In this document: positions 7,143 to 16,565 of the stretch, in pieces
How positions within the stretch are numbered: the stretch's first letter is position 1
How the letters are laid out: every line of letters begins with the position of its first letter
Source of the DNA: Streptomyces sp. ICC1
Lineage (GTDB): Bacteria; Actinomycetota; Actinomycetes; Streptomycetales; Streptomycetaceae
NCBI RefSeq assembly: GCF_003287935.1
Contig: NZ_CP030287.1
Location: 8,140,532 to 8,183,339 of the forward strand
DNA: 42,808 nt
Direction of reading: 5' to 3'
The notes under the pieces: generated by a model
Told to the model about the DNA's origin: nothing
What the model saw: only the letters and a program-made list of their open reading frames with translations
Databases searched by the model: none
Translations under genes and position numbers: made by a program

Positions 7143-9995
7143 TCAGCCGACGGAGCTGTAGGCCACCACACCCCGCAGGAGCGCGTCGACCGCCTTGCGC
7201 GCGTTGCGGGCCACCGAGCTGCCGCCCTCGGAGGACGGCGGCGCGGCGGACGAAGGCGCCGCGGCGGCCACCTGTCCCAGCACGTCGATGACCTGCTTGC
7301 ACCAGCGCACGAAGTCGCCGGCCGGCATCTCCGCCTCGCGCAGCACCTCGTCCAGACCGCGGTCGGAGGCCCACTGGTAGGCCGCCCACGCGAAGCCGAG
7401 GTCCGGCTCGCGCTGGCCCACGCCCTCCGCCTGGTTGATGCCGTGCTCCTCTTCCAGAGCGTCGAGCCGGCCCCAGATCCGGACCATTTCGCCGAGCGCG
7501 ACCTTCGCCGCGCCGCCCGGCACCTTCGGCGCCACCGCGTCGTCGGACTGCCGCGCCTCGAAGACCAGCGCCGAGACGCAAGCGGCCAGTTCGGCCGGGC
7601 TCAGGCCCTCCCAGACACCGGCCCGCAGACACTCCGACGCCAGCAGGTCGAGCTCTCCGTAGAGCCGGGCGAGCCGCCGCCCGTGCGGGGTCACCTCACC
7701 CTCGCGCAGGTAGTCCAACTCCGTCAGCAGCGCGTGGATCCGGTCGAAAGTGCGGGCGATGGTGTTCGTCCGGCCCTCGATGCGCCGCTCCAGCTGCTCG
7801 GTGTCCCGCTGCAGCCGGTGGTGGCGCTCCGCCCAGCGGGCGTGGTCCTCGCGCTCGTCACAGCCGTGGCACGGGTGCGCCCGCAGCTCGGTGCGCAGCC
7901 GCGCGATCTCGCGGTCGTCGGCCGCGGCCGCCCGGCCGCGCGAGTGGCGCTCGACCGTCAGGTGCCCGGCCTTGGTCCGCAGCTGGGAGGCCAGGTCCCG
8001 ACGGGACTGCGGGGACTTCGCGTTGAACGTCTTGGGGATGCGCATCCGCTCGATGGCCTCGACCGGCACCGGGAAGTCGATCGCGGCGAGCCGCTTGACC
8101 TGCCGCTCCACGGTGAGCACCAGCGGGCGCGGACCCTCGGTGTACTCGTGCCCGCGGTACCCGTTGGACCGTCCGGCCGGCACGCCCGGGTCCAGGACCA
8201 GCGCGAGCCCGGCGAACTTGCCGGTCGGCACGTGGATGATGTCGCCCGGCTTCAGCTTCTCCAGCGAGGAGGCCGCCTGCACCCGGCGCTGGGCGGCACC
8301 CTGCTTGGCCAGGTCGTTCTCACGGTCCTTGAGGTCGCGGCGCAGCCGCGCGTACTCCTCGAAGTTCCCCAGGTGGCAGGTCATGCCCTCCCGGTAGCCC
8401 TCCAGGCCCTCCTCGTTGCGCTGCACCTGCCGGGAGATCCCGACGACCGAGCGGTCGGCCTGGAACTGCGCGAAGGAGGTCTCCAGCAGCTCGCGCGAGC
8501 GGTGCCGCCCGAACTGCTGGACCAGGTTCACGGCCATGTTGTAGGAGGGCTTGAAGCTGGAGCGCAGCGGATACGTACGGGTACCCGCGAGCCCGGCCAG
8601 GGCCGCCGGGTCCATGCCCCGCTGCCACAGCACCACCGCGTGGCCCTCGACGTCGATGCCGCGCCGCCCGGCCCGCCCGGTGAGCTGCGTGTACTCGCCG
8701 GGGGTGATGTCGGCGTGCTGCTCGCCGTTCCACTTGACGAGCTTCTCCAGGATCACCGTGCGCGCGGGCATGTTGATGCCCAGCGCCAGGGTCTCGGTGG
8801 CGAAGACGGCCTTCACCAGGCCCCGGACGAACAGCTCCTCGACGACCTCCTTGAAGGTGGGCAGCATGCCCGCGTGGTGCGCGGCGATGCCCCGCTCCAG
8901 GCCCTCCAGCCATTCGTAGTAGCCCAGGACGTGCAGGTCCTCGGCGGGGATCGACGCGGTCCGCTCCTCGACGATCTCGCGCACCTTCAGGCGCGCCGAG
9001 TCCTCGTTGAGCCGCAGGCCCGCGTACAGGCACTGCTGAACGGCGGCCTCGCAGCCGGCCCGGCTGAAGATGAAGTTGATGGCGGGCAGCAGCCCGTCGC
9101 CGTCGAGTCGGGCGATGACCTCGGGCCGCGAAGGGGTCCAGATCCGGCCGCGCGAGCGCCGCTCGCGCTCGCGGTCGGCCTCGCGGACCATCTTCCCGCG
9201 CCGCCGGTCCTTCGGGTTGTAGCGGCTGGTGTTCTCCTCGCGGGCCATCCGCAGCAGATCGGGGTTGACCTCGCGGCGCGCGGAGCCGCGGCCGCCGTGG
9301 TCGGACCCCTCCTCGAAGAGGTCGTAGATCCGCCGGCCGGCCATGACGTGTTGCCACAGCGGGACCGGCCGCTCCTCGGAGACGATCACCTCGGTGTCGC
9401 CGCGCACGGTGTCGAGCCAGTCGCCGAACTCCTCGGCGTTGGAGACGGTGGCGGAGAGCGAGACCAGGGTCACCGACTCGGGCAGGTGGATGATCACCTC
9501 CTCCCAGACGGCTCCGCGGAACCGGTCGGAGAGGTAGTGGACCTCGTCCATCACGACGTAGCCCAGGCCCGTCAGCGCCTGCGAGCCCGCGTACAGCATG
9601 TTGCGGAGCACCTCGGTGGTCATCACGACCACGGGAGCATCGGAGTTGACGCTGTTGTCACCGGTGAGCAAGCCGACCTTGTCGGCGCCGTAGCGCTTGG
9701 CGAGGTCGGCGTACTTCTGGTTCGAAAGGGCCTTGATGGGCGTCGTGTAGAAGCACTTTCGGCCCTGTCGGAGCGCCAGGTGCACGGCGAACTCGCCGAC
9801 GATCGTCTTGCCCGAGCCGGTCGGGGCGGCCACCAGGACGCCCTTGCCGCCCTCCAGTGCCTTGCAGGCCTCGATCTGGTACGGATCCAGGTCGAATTCG
9901 TACATCTCGCGGAACGGCGCCAGGGCGGTGGCCTCTTCGGCGGCGCGGATCCGGGCAGCGGCGTACCGCTCGGCGGGAGAGAGTTCTTCGGTCAT
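7143..9995 (-). CDS. Ski2/Mtr4-like DEAD/DEAH-box RNA helicase (HelY type)
   Basis: A superfamily 2 ATP-dependent helicase, probably acting on RNA in the cytoplasm. In order: Q-motif-like DPYQIEACKALE, Walker A APTGSGKT, DEVH box VVMDEVHYLSD, SAT motif SLSATVSN, and motif VI QLTGRAGRRGID. The long C-terminal DSHCT-like region of Ski2 proteins includes a CHGCDERE patch and a helical ERR/ARTFDRIHALL segment. ATG 9995 (MTEELSPAERY) is preferred to the frame opening at 10028. Length 950 residues is normal. Adjacency to tatC and tatA is familiar from Streptomyces. Confidence 0.92.
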   Translation of the reverse strand: MTEELSPAERYAAARIRAAEEATALAPFREMYEFDLDPYQIEACKALEGGKGVLVAAPTGSGKTIVGEFAVHLALRQGRKCFYTTPIKALSNQKYADLAKRYGADKVGLLTGDNSVNSDAPVVVMTTEVLRNMLYAGSQALTGLGYVVMDEVHYLSDRFRGAVWEEVIIHLPESVTLVSLSATVSNAEEFGDWLDTVRGDTEVIVSEERPVPLWQHVMAGRRIYDLFEEGSDHGGRGSARREVNPDLLRMAREENTSRYNPKDRRRGKMVREADRERERRSRGRIWTPSRPEVIARLDGDGLLPAINFIFSRAGCEAAVQQCLYAGLRLNEDSARLKVREIVEERTASIPAEDLHVLGYYEWLEGLERGIAAHHAGMLPTFKEVVEELFVRGLVKAVFATETLALGINMPARTVILEKLVKWNGEQHADITPGEYTQLTGRAGRRGIDVEGHAVVLWQRGMDPAALAGLAGTRTYPLRSSFKPSYNMAVNLVQQFGRHRSRELLETSFAQFQADRSVVGISRQVQRNEEGLEGYREGMTCHLGNFEEYARLRRDLKDRENDLAKQGAAQRRVQAASSLEKLKPGDIIHVPTGKFAGLALVLDPGVPAGRSNGYRGHEYTEGPRPLVLTVERQVKRLAAIDFPVPVEAIERMRIPKTFNAKSPQSRRDLASQLRTKAGHLTVERHSRGRAAAADDREIARLRTELRAHPCHGCDEREDHARWAERHHRLQRDTEQLERRIEGRTNTIARTFDRIHALLTELDYLREGEVTPHGRRLARLYGELDLLASECLRAGVWEGLSPAELAACVSALVFEARQSDDAVAPKVPGGAAKVALGEMVRIWGRLDALEEEHGINQAEGVGQREPDLGFAWAAYQWASDRGLDEVLREAEMPAGDFVRWCKQVIDVLGQVAAAAPSSAAPPSSEGGSSVARNARKAVDALLRGVVAYSSVG

Positions 9996-10098
9996 CTTGT
10001 CGTCGAGCCTACCCGCCGCCCCTGACAACAGTCGCGATCTTTATGACGAGGTCCGGACGGCCTACGCCGTCCCGCGCTCCCCCCTCCCCGCAGCCGTC

Positions 10099-10989
10099 CT
10101 ACGCCAGGAGCCGCAGGGCCCCGGGGACGCACTCGGCGGTCACCGGCAGCGCTCCCAGCGGCTCGCCGTCCGCGTAGGCCGTACTGCCGGCCGCCTCCAG
10201 GGTCACCTTCGCGGCCCGGAACACGGTGACCTTGGGGTGGCCGAGATGGGTCCCCCTGTAGACCCGCGGGAAGACCTTCAGCAGGGTCGCCCGGCTGCAG
10301 TCGCCGACGACGGTGATGTCGAACAGTCCGTCATCGGGCCGCGCGTCGGCGCAGATGCGCATCCCGCCGCCGTAGGAGGAGCCGTTGCCGACGGCCACCA
10401 GCGTGGCCTCGGTCTCGACGGCCGGCCCGTCGTCGAGGGTGATCCGGTACGGGAAGGGCCTGAAGGCGGCCAGCTCCAGGGCCATCGCCAGGTCGTACTT
10501 GAACCGGCCGGCCGGCAGCCGCATCCGGTTGCCGCGGTCGTTGACCCGCGAGTCGAAGCCGGAGCACAGCACGGTCCCGTACCAGGTGCCCCCGTCGACC
10601 CGGCCGAGGTCGATCTCGCGGACCCGGCCCCCCTTGAGCACCTCGGCGGCCAGGGCCCCCGCCCGCGCGGGGTCCCTTACGGGCAGCCCCATCGCCCGCG
10701 CGAAGTCGTTGCCGGTGCCCACCGCGACCACGCCGAGCGGGACCAGGGTCCCGGCCAACGCCTGGAGGGCGAGGGAGACCATGCCGTCGCCGCCGACCGC
10801 GACGACCGCGCCGGTGCCGCCCCGGACGGCTGCGCGCAGCCGCTCCAGTGCGTCGGGGGCATCGGCGCCCACCACGGTCCGTACGGAAAAACCCGCCTCC
10901 CGGAGCGCGGAAGCGGCCGGCTGCGCGGCGTGCGCGCCCCGGCCGCGTCCGGCGGTGGGATTGACGAAGAGGGTGATCTCAGCACTCAC
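10099..10989 (-). CDS. Diacylglycerol/lipid kinase family protein
   Basis: ATP-dependent kinase of the DagK catalytic-domain family, acting on diacylglycerol or another lipid at the membrane face. Motifs: FVNPTAGRGRG at the N-terminus, VAVGGDGMVSLALQ (the GGDG nucleotide loop, about residues 63-76), VVAVGTGNDFARAMGLP, and VGNGSSYGGGM in the C-terminal domain. It has 296 residues from a GTG start at 10989. It lies 24 bases from the tatC stop and 103 from the helicase start on the same strand, so it could be co-transcribed with both. Substrate is not readable. Confidence 0.88.
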   Translation of the reverse strand: MSAEITLFVNPTAGRGRGAHAAQPAASALREAGFSVRTVVGADAPDALERLRAAVRGGTGAVVAVGGDGMVSLALQALAGTLVPLGVVAVGTGNDFARAMGLPVRDPARAGALAAEVLKGGRVREIDLGRVDGGTWYGTVLCSGFDSRVNDRGNRMRLPAGRFKYDLAMALELAAFRPFPYRITLDDGPAVETEATLVAVGNGSSYGGGMRICADARPDDGLFDITVVGDCSRATLLKVFPRVYRGTHLGHPKVTVFRAAKVTLEAAGSTAYADGEPLGALPVTAECVPGALRLLA

Positions 10990-11012
10990 CCACGGGAATC
11001 TACCCGCAGGGA

Positions 11013-11978
11013 TCAGGTGGCGTCGTCGTAACCGTTGATCCGCCGGCGGCCGCCGTCGTCCTGACCGGGCAGGGCGCCGGGGGCGGCCACGGGCTCGATC
11101 TCGCCGAGCGCCGCCGGGGTCAGGTCCACCTCGGAGGCCTCGTCGTCGTCGAGGCCGGCATCGGGGTTGCGCCGTGCCCGCCTGCGGTCGTTGAAGAGGC
11201 AGACCCCGAGCGCGACGAAGTACAGGGTGACGATCGGCGCGGCCAGCGCCAGCATGGTCAGCGGGTCACCGGTGGGGGTCGCGAACGCCGAGAAGACCGT
11301 GATGCCCAGCACCATGGCCCGCCACCAGCTCGCGAGCCGCTTCGCGGTCAGCACGCCGGTGAAGTTGAGCAGGATCAGCAGCAGCGGCAGCTCGAAGGCC
11401 AGGCCGAAGACGATGACCATGCGCGTGACCAGGTCGAGGTAGTCGTCGACCGGCAGCAGGTTGCTCGCGTTGTCCGGGGTGAACTCCAGCAGGATCACCG
11501 CGGTCTGCGGCAGCACGTTGTACGCGAGGACCGCGCCCGCGCCGAACAGCGGAGCGCCGACCGCCACGAAGGCGACGGCGTACTTCTTCTCGTGGCTGTG
11601 CAGGCCCGGGGCCACGAAGGCCCACAGCTGGTACAGCCACACCGGCGCGGAGAGCACGAGACCGGCGGTGAGCGAGACCTTCAATGCGATCGAGAACGGC
11701 GCGATGAGGCCGTTGACCGTCATGGAGGCGCAGGGCCGCCCGTTGCGCTGCTCGATCACGCCGTTGGTGCATCCGACGGAGTCCAGCATCGGCTTCATCA
11801 TGAAGTCGATGAGGTCCTTGTAGAAGAACGCGGCCACCACTGTGATCACGAGGATCGCAAGGACCGACTTCAGCAGCCGGTTTCTCAGCTCACGCAGGTG
11901 CTCGACCAGCGGCATGCGCCCTTCGGCGTCCTTTGCCTTCTGGTCCGTCTTCTCCTGCTTGCGGGCAGACTTGAGCAA
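11013..11978 (-). CDS. tatC: Sec-independent protein translocase subunit TatC
   Basis: Core receptor of the twin-arginine export pathway, binding RR signal peptides in the membrane. Diagnostic sequence MPLVEHLRELRNRLLKS precedes the first helix. Later signatures include SLTAGLVLSAPVWLYQLWAFVAPGL (periplasmic loop and helix 3) and FELPLLLILLNFTGVL. Six hydrophobic segments can be traced. TTG at 11978 is the best start, giving 321 residues with a charged acidic tail. It follows tatA by 53 bases, forming a tatAC pair. Confidence 0.95.
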   Translation of the reverse strand: MLKSARKQEKTDQKAKDAEGRMPLVEHLRELRNRLLKSVLAILVITVVAAFFYKDLIDFMMKPMLDSVGCTNGVIEQRNGRPCASMTVNGLIAPFSIALKVSLTAGLVLSAPVWLYQLWAFVAPGLHSHEKKYAVAFVAVGAPLFGAGAVLAYNVLPQTAVILLEFTPDNASNLLPVDDYLDLVTRMVIVFGLAFELPLLLILLNFTGVLTAKRLASWWRAMVLGITVFSAFATPTGDPLTMLALAAPIVTLYFVALGVCLFNDRRRARRNPDAGLDDDEASEVDLTPAALGEIEPVAAPGALPGQDDGGRRRINGYDDAT

Positions 11979-12031
11979 CCCACGTCCCTTGTCTCGATGC
12001 AGATGACTGGCGCGACCTCGGTCGGCTGGAG

Positions 12032-12328
12032 TCAGCTCTTGGTGGTGTGGTTGGGCTCGCTGACCGGCCGGGCGCTGGTGACGTCACCGGGCGAGGCCTG
12101 GATCGTGCGCGGGGCCGCCTGCTGCTGCGGAGCCTGGTCGGCGACGGAAGAGGCGGTCGCGGCGTCCTCCGCCTCGCCCTCCTTCTTCATCGCCTTCGCC
12201 TCGCTCTTGAGGATGCGGGCGGACTTGCCGAGCGAGCGGGCCATGTCGGGAAGCTTCTTGGCACCGAACAGCAGGAAGATCACGGCGACGATCAGGAGGA
12301 TCTCGAGGGGCTTCAGGTTGCCGATCAT
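12032..12328 (-). CDS. tatA: Sec-independent protein translocase subunit TatA
   Basis: Small pore-forming component of the Tat system. A single N-terminal membrane helix ([20 protein letters not shown]) is followed by the amphipathic helix [20 protein letters not shown] and a charged, disordered tail. ATG 12328 gives 98 residues, typical length. It is first in the - strand run tatA, tatC, lipid kinase, helicase. In S. coelicolor tatA is, as I recall, preceded by proteasome-accessory regulators; here an unrelated operon diverges from it. Confidence 0.95.
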   Translation of the reverse strand: MIGNLKPLEILLIVAVIFLLFGAKKLPDMARSLGKSARILKSEAKAMKKEGEAEDAATASSVADQAPQQQAAPRTIQASPGDVTSARPVSEPNHTTKS

Positions 12329-12413
12329 GTGTGTCTTCCTTCTCACCGAAACGGCTGGTTGTGGTGGCCAGGCGGCTCGGACCTGGATCCGTATACCGCT
12401 CTGACATGGATCG

Positions 12414-12452
12414 TAACCCCCGGGGGTTAACGGCAGGCAATCCCCCGGGGTA
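12414..12452. promoter_or_regulatory. Two adjacent C5G5-centred palindromes between tatA and the divergent operon
   Basis: TAACCCCCGGGGGTTA (12414-12429) is a perfect 16-bp palindrome. A second similar site, ATCCCCCGGGGTAT (12440-12453), lies 26 bases on, centre to centre, about two and a half helical turns. Both sit in the 165-base gap between the tatA start and the DH-PPTase gene. They could be a paired operator or part of the tatA promoter. No regulator is identified. The rest of 12329-12493 shows no clear ribosome site for the + strand gene. Confidence 0.4.
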
Positions 12453-12493
12453 TCACCGCTTGCGTGGTCAGACAGTACGACGGTTGTCCCACC

Positions 12494-14149
12494 ATGGCTG
12501 CCCCGGCCGCCCCGGCCGCCCCGGCCGCCGCCGGACACCGGCCGGTCCTGCTCAGCGCCCTGGACGAGGTGCCCGAGGACACCGCTCCGGCCGTCGCGAA
12601 GGAGACCCTGCGGCTCTCGCTGGCCGCGCTGCCCTACGTACGGGACCACTGCGTGTACCTGCAGCCCGAGGGGTGGCCCGAGGACTCCGACCGGTTCCCC
12701 GTCGTACCCATGACGACCATGCTGGAGCTGGCGGCCGAGGCCGCGCTGCGGCACGCCCCGCCCGGCCTCGCGGTCATCGGCTACGACCAGGTGCGGGCCC
12801 TGCGGTGGCTCTCCGTCGAACCGGCCCTCGACGTGCCGGTCACCGTGCGCGGCGAGGGGCCCGGCCGGACCCGCGTCGTCCTCGGGGAGTACGCCGACGT
12901 GGTCGTGCTCACCGGCGAGCGGTACGAGCCGCTGCCCGGGCCCGATCCCACCCCCCTGCACGATCCGCGGCCGGCCCCCGTCAGTGCCGAGGCGCTCTAC
13001 CGGGACCGGTGGATGTTCCACGGCCCGCGCTTCGCCGGGGTGCACGAGGTGCTCGCCGTCGGCTCGGACGGGATCCGCGGGGTGCTGCGGGCCCTGCCCG
13101 ACCCGGGGGCGCTGCTCGACGCCGCCGGGCAGCTGTTCGGGCACTGGATGCAGCTGCGGCTCCCGGTGGACCGGCTGGTGTTCCCGGCCACCGTGGACCG
13201 CATCCGCTTCTCCGGCCCCCCGCCCGCCCCGCGGGAGCTCGTGGCCGCCACGGCCCGGATCCGCGAGGTGCGCGACGTCACCGTGCGCGGCGACCTGGAG
13301 CTGCGCCGGGCCGACGGCGGGGTGTGGGCCCGGATCGACGGCTGGACGTACCGCCGCTTCGGCGCCGACGAACGGGTCTGGCCGATGAAGTTCACCCCGG
13401 AGGTGTGCGGCATCGGCGAACCCCAGCCCGCCGGCTGGTGCCTGGCCCGGCGCCGCTGGACCGACCCCGCCTCGCAGGAGCTGGTCATGCGCCGCTACCT
13501 CGGAGCCGCCGAGCGCGCGGTGTACGAGCGGCTGGCGCCGCGTGCCCGGGCGCCCTGGCTGCTGGGCCGGATCGCCGCCAAGGACGCGCTGCGGCAACTG
13601 CTGTGGAACGACGGAGCCGGCCCGGTCTTCCCGGCGGAGGTGGCCGTCGGCAACGACCCGGCGGGCCGCCCGCTCGCCGAGGGCGACCTGGCCGCGGGAA
13701 TCCGGCTGACGATCGCGCACAAGGACCGGATCGCGGTCGCGCTGGCCCACCGCGACCAGCCGGTCGGCATCGACGTGGAGCCGGTGACCGCCGATCCGGA
13801 CGCGCTGATCCGCATCGCGCTGACACCGGAGGAACTCGCCCTCGCCGAAGGGCTGGCGGCCTGCGAGGGCACCGGCCTGCCGGCCGCCCTCACGGCGCTG
13901 TGGTGCGCCAAGGAGGCCGCGGCCAAGGCGGCGGGGACCGGGCTCGGCGGCCGCCCCCGTGCCTGGCGGGCGGACGGCGACCCGGGCTCCGGCCGGCTGC
14001 GCGTGCTGTCCCCCGACGGGCAGCCGTACCCGATCCGCACCACCCTGCTCGCGGACGCGCCGCTCGACCACGTCGTCGCCTGGACCGAGCGTCCCGCGGA
14101 ACAGTCCCCCCGTCCCTTCCACCTCACGGAGACCAGTCATGGCAGCTGA
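12494..14149 (+). CDS. Polyketide/PUFA-type dehydratase fused to a 4'-phosphopantetheinyl transferase
   Basis: Two enzymes in one chain. Residues about 40-330 resemble the double-hotdog dehydratase of enediyne/PUFA-type iterative PKSs: PYVRDHC with the likely catalytic His near 52, [29 protein letters not shown], and [12 protein letters not shown] with Asp and Gln. Residues about 355-540 are a Sfp-type transferase: [24 protein letters not shown] with the Mg-binding acids, and [12 protein letters not shown]. This order matches the C-terminal end of PKSE-like megasynthases. The N-terminus is an Ala/Pro repeat without a ribosome site, so the gene may be the 3' part of a larger PKS. GTG 12464 is an alternative start. 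Confidence 0.82.
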   Translation: MAAPAAPAAPAAAGHRPVLLSALDEVPEDTAPAVAKETLRLSLAALPYVRDHCVYLQPEGWPEDSDRFPVVPMTTMLELAAEAALRHAPPGLAVIGYDQVRALRWLSVEPALDVPVTVRGEGPGRTRVVLGEYADVVVLTGERYEPLPGPDPTPLHDPRPAPVSAEALYRDRWMFHGPRFAGVHEVLAVGSDGIRGVLRALPDPGALLDAAGQLFGHWMQLRLPVDRLVFPATVDRIRFSGPPPAPRELVAATARIREVRDVTVRGDLELRRADGGVWARIDGWTYRRFGADERVWPMKFTPEVCGIGEPQPAGWCLARRRWTDPASQELVMRRYLGAAERAVYERLAPRARAPWLLGRIAAKDALRQLLWNDGAGPVFPAEVAVGNDPAGRPLAEGDLAAGIRLTIAHKDRIAVALAHRDQPVGIDVEPVTADPDALIRIALTPEELALAEGLAACEGTGLPAALTALWCAKEAAAKAAGTGLGGRPRAWRADGDPGSGRLRVLSPDGQPYPIRTTLLADAPLDHVVAWTERPAEQSPRPFHLTETSHGS

Positions 14150-14465
14150 CATCCTCGCCGAGATCACCGGCATGCTCGTGGAGATCGTCGGTGACGAGTT
14201 CCTCCTCGCGGACGAGGTCACGATGAAGACGACGTTCAACGAGGACCTCGCCCTGGAGAGCATCGAGTTCGTCGCCCTCGCCGAGCTGCTCCACCACCGC
14301 TACGGAGCCGAGGTCGACCTGATGGGCTTCCTGTCCGAGAAGGACATGGACGCCATCCTCGCCATGTCGGTCGGCGAACTCGTCACGCACATAGGCTGGA
14401 TCACGCACGCCTCCCTCGCCCGCGTCTCGGCCGGCCCGGCCGCCGCGCCCGCATCGGACGGCTGA
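14139..14465 (+). CDS. Free-standing acyl carrier protein
   Basis: A 108-residue carrier whose phosphopantetheine Ser is most likely Ser41 in [15 protein letters not shown]; the usual DS(L/I) is ES I here. A helix III pattern [10 protein letters not shown] follows, then an Ala/Pro-rich tail. ATG 14139 has GGAG upstream and overlaps the end of the dehydratase-transferase gene by 11 bases. The natural modifying enzyme is the fused transferase next door. Residues [11 protein letters not shown] recall carriers of hglE/PUFA-like clusters, though I cannot confirm the subfamily. Confidence 0.85.
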   Translation: MAADILAEITGMLVEIVGDEFLLADEVTMKTTFNEDLALESIEFVALAELLHHRYGAEVDLMGFLSEKDMDAILAMSVGELVTHIGWITHASLARVSAGPAAAPASDG

Positions 14466-14472
14466 TCCCGCG

Positions 14473-15375
14473 ATGGCCCTCGTCCAGGCGGACTCCGTCC
14501 GCTTCCACGTCCAACAGCTCCCGGCCGGCACGGACGCCGGCCCCGACCGTCCCGTGGTGGTGTTCCTGCACGGACTGGTCGTCGACAACCTGTCCTCCTT
14601 CTACTGCCCCCTGGCCGTCCCGGCGGCCCGGGCCGGACACGAGGTCGTCCTCTACGACCTGCGCGGCCACGGCCGCAGCGAACGGCCGGCCACCGGCTAC
14701 GACAGCGGCACCGCCGTGGGGGACCTGTTCGCACTGCTCGGCGAGCTCGGCCTCGGGCGGCGCCCCGTGCACCTGGTCGGCAACAGCCACGGCGGCACCC
14801 TCGCCCTGCACGCCGCCCTCGCCCGGCCCGACCGCGTCACCGGGCTCACCCTGCTCGAACCCCCGCTCAGCGGAACCTGGGTGGAGAACATGGTGGACAC
14901 CCTGTCGGCGGCCGCCCTCAGCCTCGAGGACAGCCCGGTCCCCGCCGAACTGCTCACCCTGCGGCTGCGCAAGGCCGCGAACCTCACCGCGATCGCCGAC
15001 GACCTGCTCAACCGCACCACGCTCATCGACGACATCGCGGCGAGCCGCACCTTCACCCCGGCCGACTACGCCGCACTGCGCTGCCCGGTCCTCATCGTCT
15101 GCGGCGAGCACTCCGAACTCGTCCCGGGCGCGCGGGAACTGGCCCGCCACGCCCCGCGCGTCACCGCGATCGAGATCCTGCCGGGCCTGGGCCACGACGT
15201 GCTGAAGGAGAGCAGCGGGGCGCTGAGAGCGGCCGTGCTCGCCCATCTCGACGCGGTGGCCGCGACGGCCCTGACCGCCCCGACGGCTCCGGTCACCGCG
15301 ACGGCTCCGGCCGCTCCGGTCGCTCCGACCGCTCCGGCCGAGGAGCTCCGGCGGACGGGGGTGCTGGTCCCGTGA
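14473..15375 (+). CDS. Alpha/beta hydrolase, possible product-release or editing thioesterase
   Basis: Alpha/beta hydrolase fold of 300 residues. VVFLHGLVVDN is the oxyanion region, VGNSHGGTLAL the nucleophile elbow with Ser near 106. CGEHSELVPGA holds the acid position, and GLGHDVLKE the catalytic His. The C-terminal 35 residues are an Ala/Pro/Thr repeat (TAPTAPVTATAPAAPVAPTA), probably a flexible tail. It starts 8 bases after the carrier gene and overlaps the next gene by a GTGA. Position suggests it releases or hydrolyses an acyl chain from the carrier; an ester-hydrolase role is equally possible. Confidence 0.83.
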   Translation: MALVQADSVRFHVQQLPAGTDAGPDRPVVVFLHGLVVDNLSSFYCPLAVPAARAGHEVVLYDLRGHGRSERPATGYDSGTAVGDLFALLGELGLGRRPVHLVGNSHGGTLALHAALARPDRVTGLTLLEPPLSGTWVENMVDTLSAAALSLEDSPVPAELLTLRLRKAANLTAIADDLLNRTTLIDDIAASRTFTPADYAALRCPVLIVCGEHSELVPGARELARHAPRVTAIEILPGLGHDVLKESSGALRAAVLAHLDAVAATALTAPTAPVTATAPAAPVAPTAPAEELRRTGVLVP

Positions 15376-16565
15376 AGGTGCTCTTCACCGTGCCGCCGCT
15401 GGCCGGACACGTCAACCCGACCGTGGCGGTCGGCTCCGAACTGGCCGCCCGCGGCCACGAGGTCGCCTGGTGCGGCCCGGCCGGGGCGCTGTCCCGGCTG
15501 CTGCCCGAGCACGCCCGGATCCTGTCGGCCGGAGCGGAGGAGGGCGGCGAGTACGCGACGCTGCACGCCCGCTGGCGCGATCTGCGCGGGGTCGGGGCGC
15601 TGCGGTTCCTGTGGGAGGAGGCGCTGGTCCCGCTGGCCAGGGCGATGGTGCCGGGCGTGACCCGGGCGGTGCGCGAGTTCGCGCCCGACGTGCTGGTCGC
15701 CGACCAGCAGGCGCTCGCCGGTCCGGTGGTCGCGCGCCGGCTCGGCGTGCCGTGGGTGACGTCCGCCAGTACCTCGGCCGAACTCACCGGGCCCTTCACC
15801 GACTTCCCGAAGGTCGGGGAGTGGGTGGCCGAGCGGATCGGCGGACTGCTGGCGGAGTTCGGGGCTGACAGGACCGGTGGGATCGGCGGGGCCGGGGCGG
15901 ACCCCACGTGGGACCCGCGGTTCTCGGACCGGCTGATCCTGGTGTTCTCCAGCCGCGAACTCGTCGGCGGGGGAACCGACTTCCCGCCGCACTACGCCTT
16001 CGTCGGACCCGCCTTCGGAGCCCGCCCGCCCGCGCCCGACTTCCCCTGGGCGGAGCTGGACCCGACGCGGCGCCGGGTGCTGGTGTCCCTGGGCACGCTC
16101 AACCAGCAGGCCGGCGGACGGTTCTACGGAGCGGTGCTGGGGGCCGCCGAACGGCTCGCCGCGGAAGTACAGCTGATCCTGGTGGCCCCCGGGTCGCTGG
16201 TCGGCACCGTCCCCGGAAACGTGCTGCTGCGGGAGAGCGTGCCGCAGCTGGACCTGCTTCCCCATCTGGACGCGGTGGTCTGCCACGGCGGCCACAACAC
16301 CGTCTGCGAGGCCCTCGCGCACGGGCTGCCCCTGGTGGTCGCGCCGATCCGCGACGACCAGCCGATCGTCGCCCGGCAGGTCGTCGAAGCCGGGGCCGGG
16401 GTGCGGGTGCGGTTCGGCAGGACCAAGGCCGAGGAACTGCGCGACGCGCTGACGGCCGTGCTGGACGAACCCGTCCACCGCCGCGGCGCCCGGCGGATCC
16501 AGGCCTCATTCGCCGCGGCCGGCGGGGCCGGCGCCGCGGCCGACCGGTTGGAGAAACTCATATGA
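15372..16565 (+). CDS. GT1 family (macrolide-type) glycosyltransferase
   Basis: Transfers a nucleotide-activated sugar to a small molecule or lipid. The GT-B N-terminal motif is VPPLAGHVNPTVAVGSELAA with the likely catalytic His in GHVNP. The donor-binding region is VCHGGHNTVCEALAHGLP, then VAPIRDDQPIVARQVVEAGAG. It is complete at 397 residues. GTG 15372 overlaps the hydrolase stop, and its own stop overlaps the next start (ATGA), so the four genes are translationally coupled. In this context it probably glycosylates the polyketide or fatty product. Sugar identity cannot be read. Confidence 0.9.
   Translation: MKVLFTVPPLAGHVNPTVAVGSELAARGHEVAWCGPAGALSRLLPEHARILSAGAEEGGEYATLHARWRDLRGVGALRFLWEEALVPLARAMVPGVTRAVREFAPDVLVADQQALAGPVVARRLGVPWVTSASTSAELTGPFTDFPKVGEWVAERIGGLLAEFGADRTGGIGGAGADPTWDPRFSDRLILVFSSRELVGGGTDFPPHYAFVGPAFGARPPAPDFPWAELDPTRRRVLVSLGTLNQQAGGRFYGAVLGAAERLAAEVQLILVAPGSLVGTVPGNVLLRESVPQLDLLPHLDAVVCHGGHNTVCEALAHGLPLVVAPIRDDQPIVARQVVEAGAGVRVRFGRTKAEELRDALTAVLDEPVHRRGARRIQASFAAAGGAGAAADRLEKLI

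Noticed and set aside
6486..10025. 1179-codon open frame on + across the helicase gene
   Set aside because: It is a GC-rich shadow frame with repetitive Arg/Gly/Leu/Val-type composition and no motifs, while the - strand helicase has all expected motifs.
12032..14263. 743-codon frame on - reaching across the DH-PPTase gene into tatA
   Set aside because: Only the last 98 codons (TatA) show real protein sequence; the rest is a shadow of the + strand gene.
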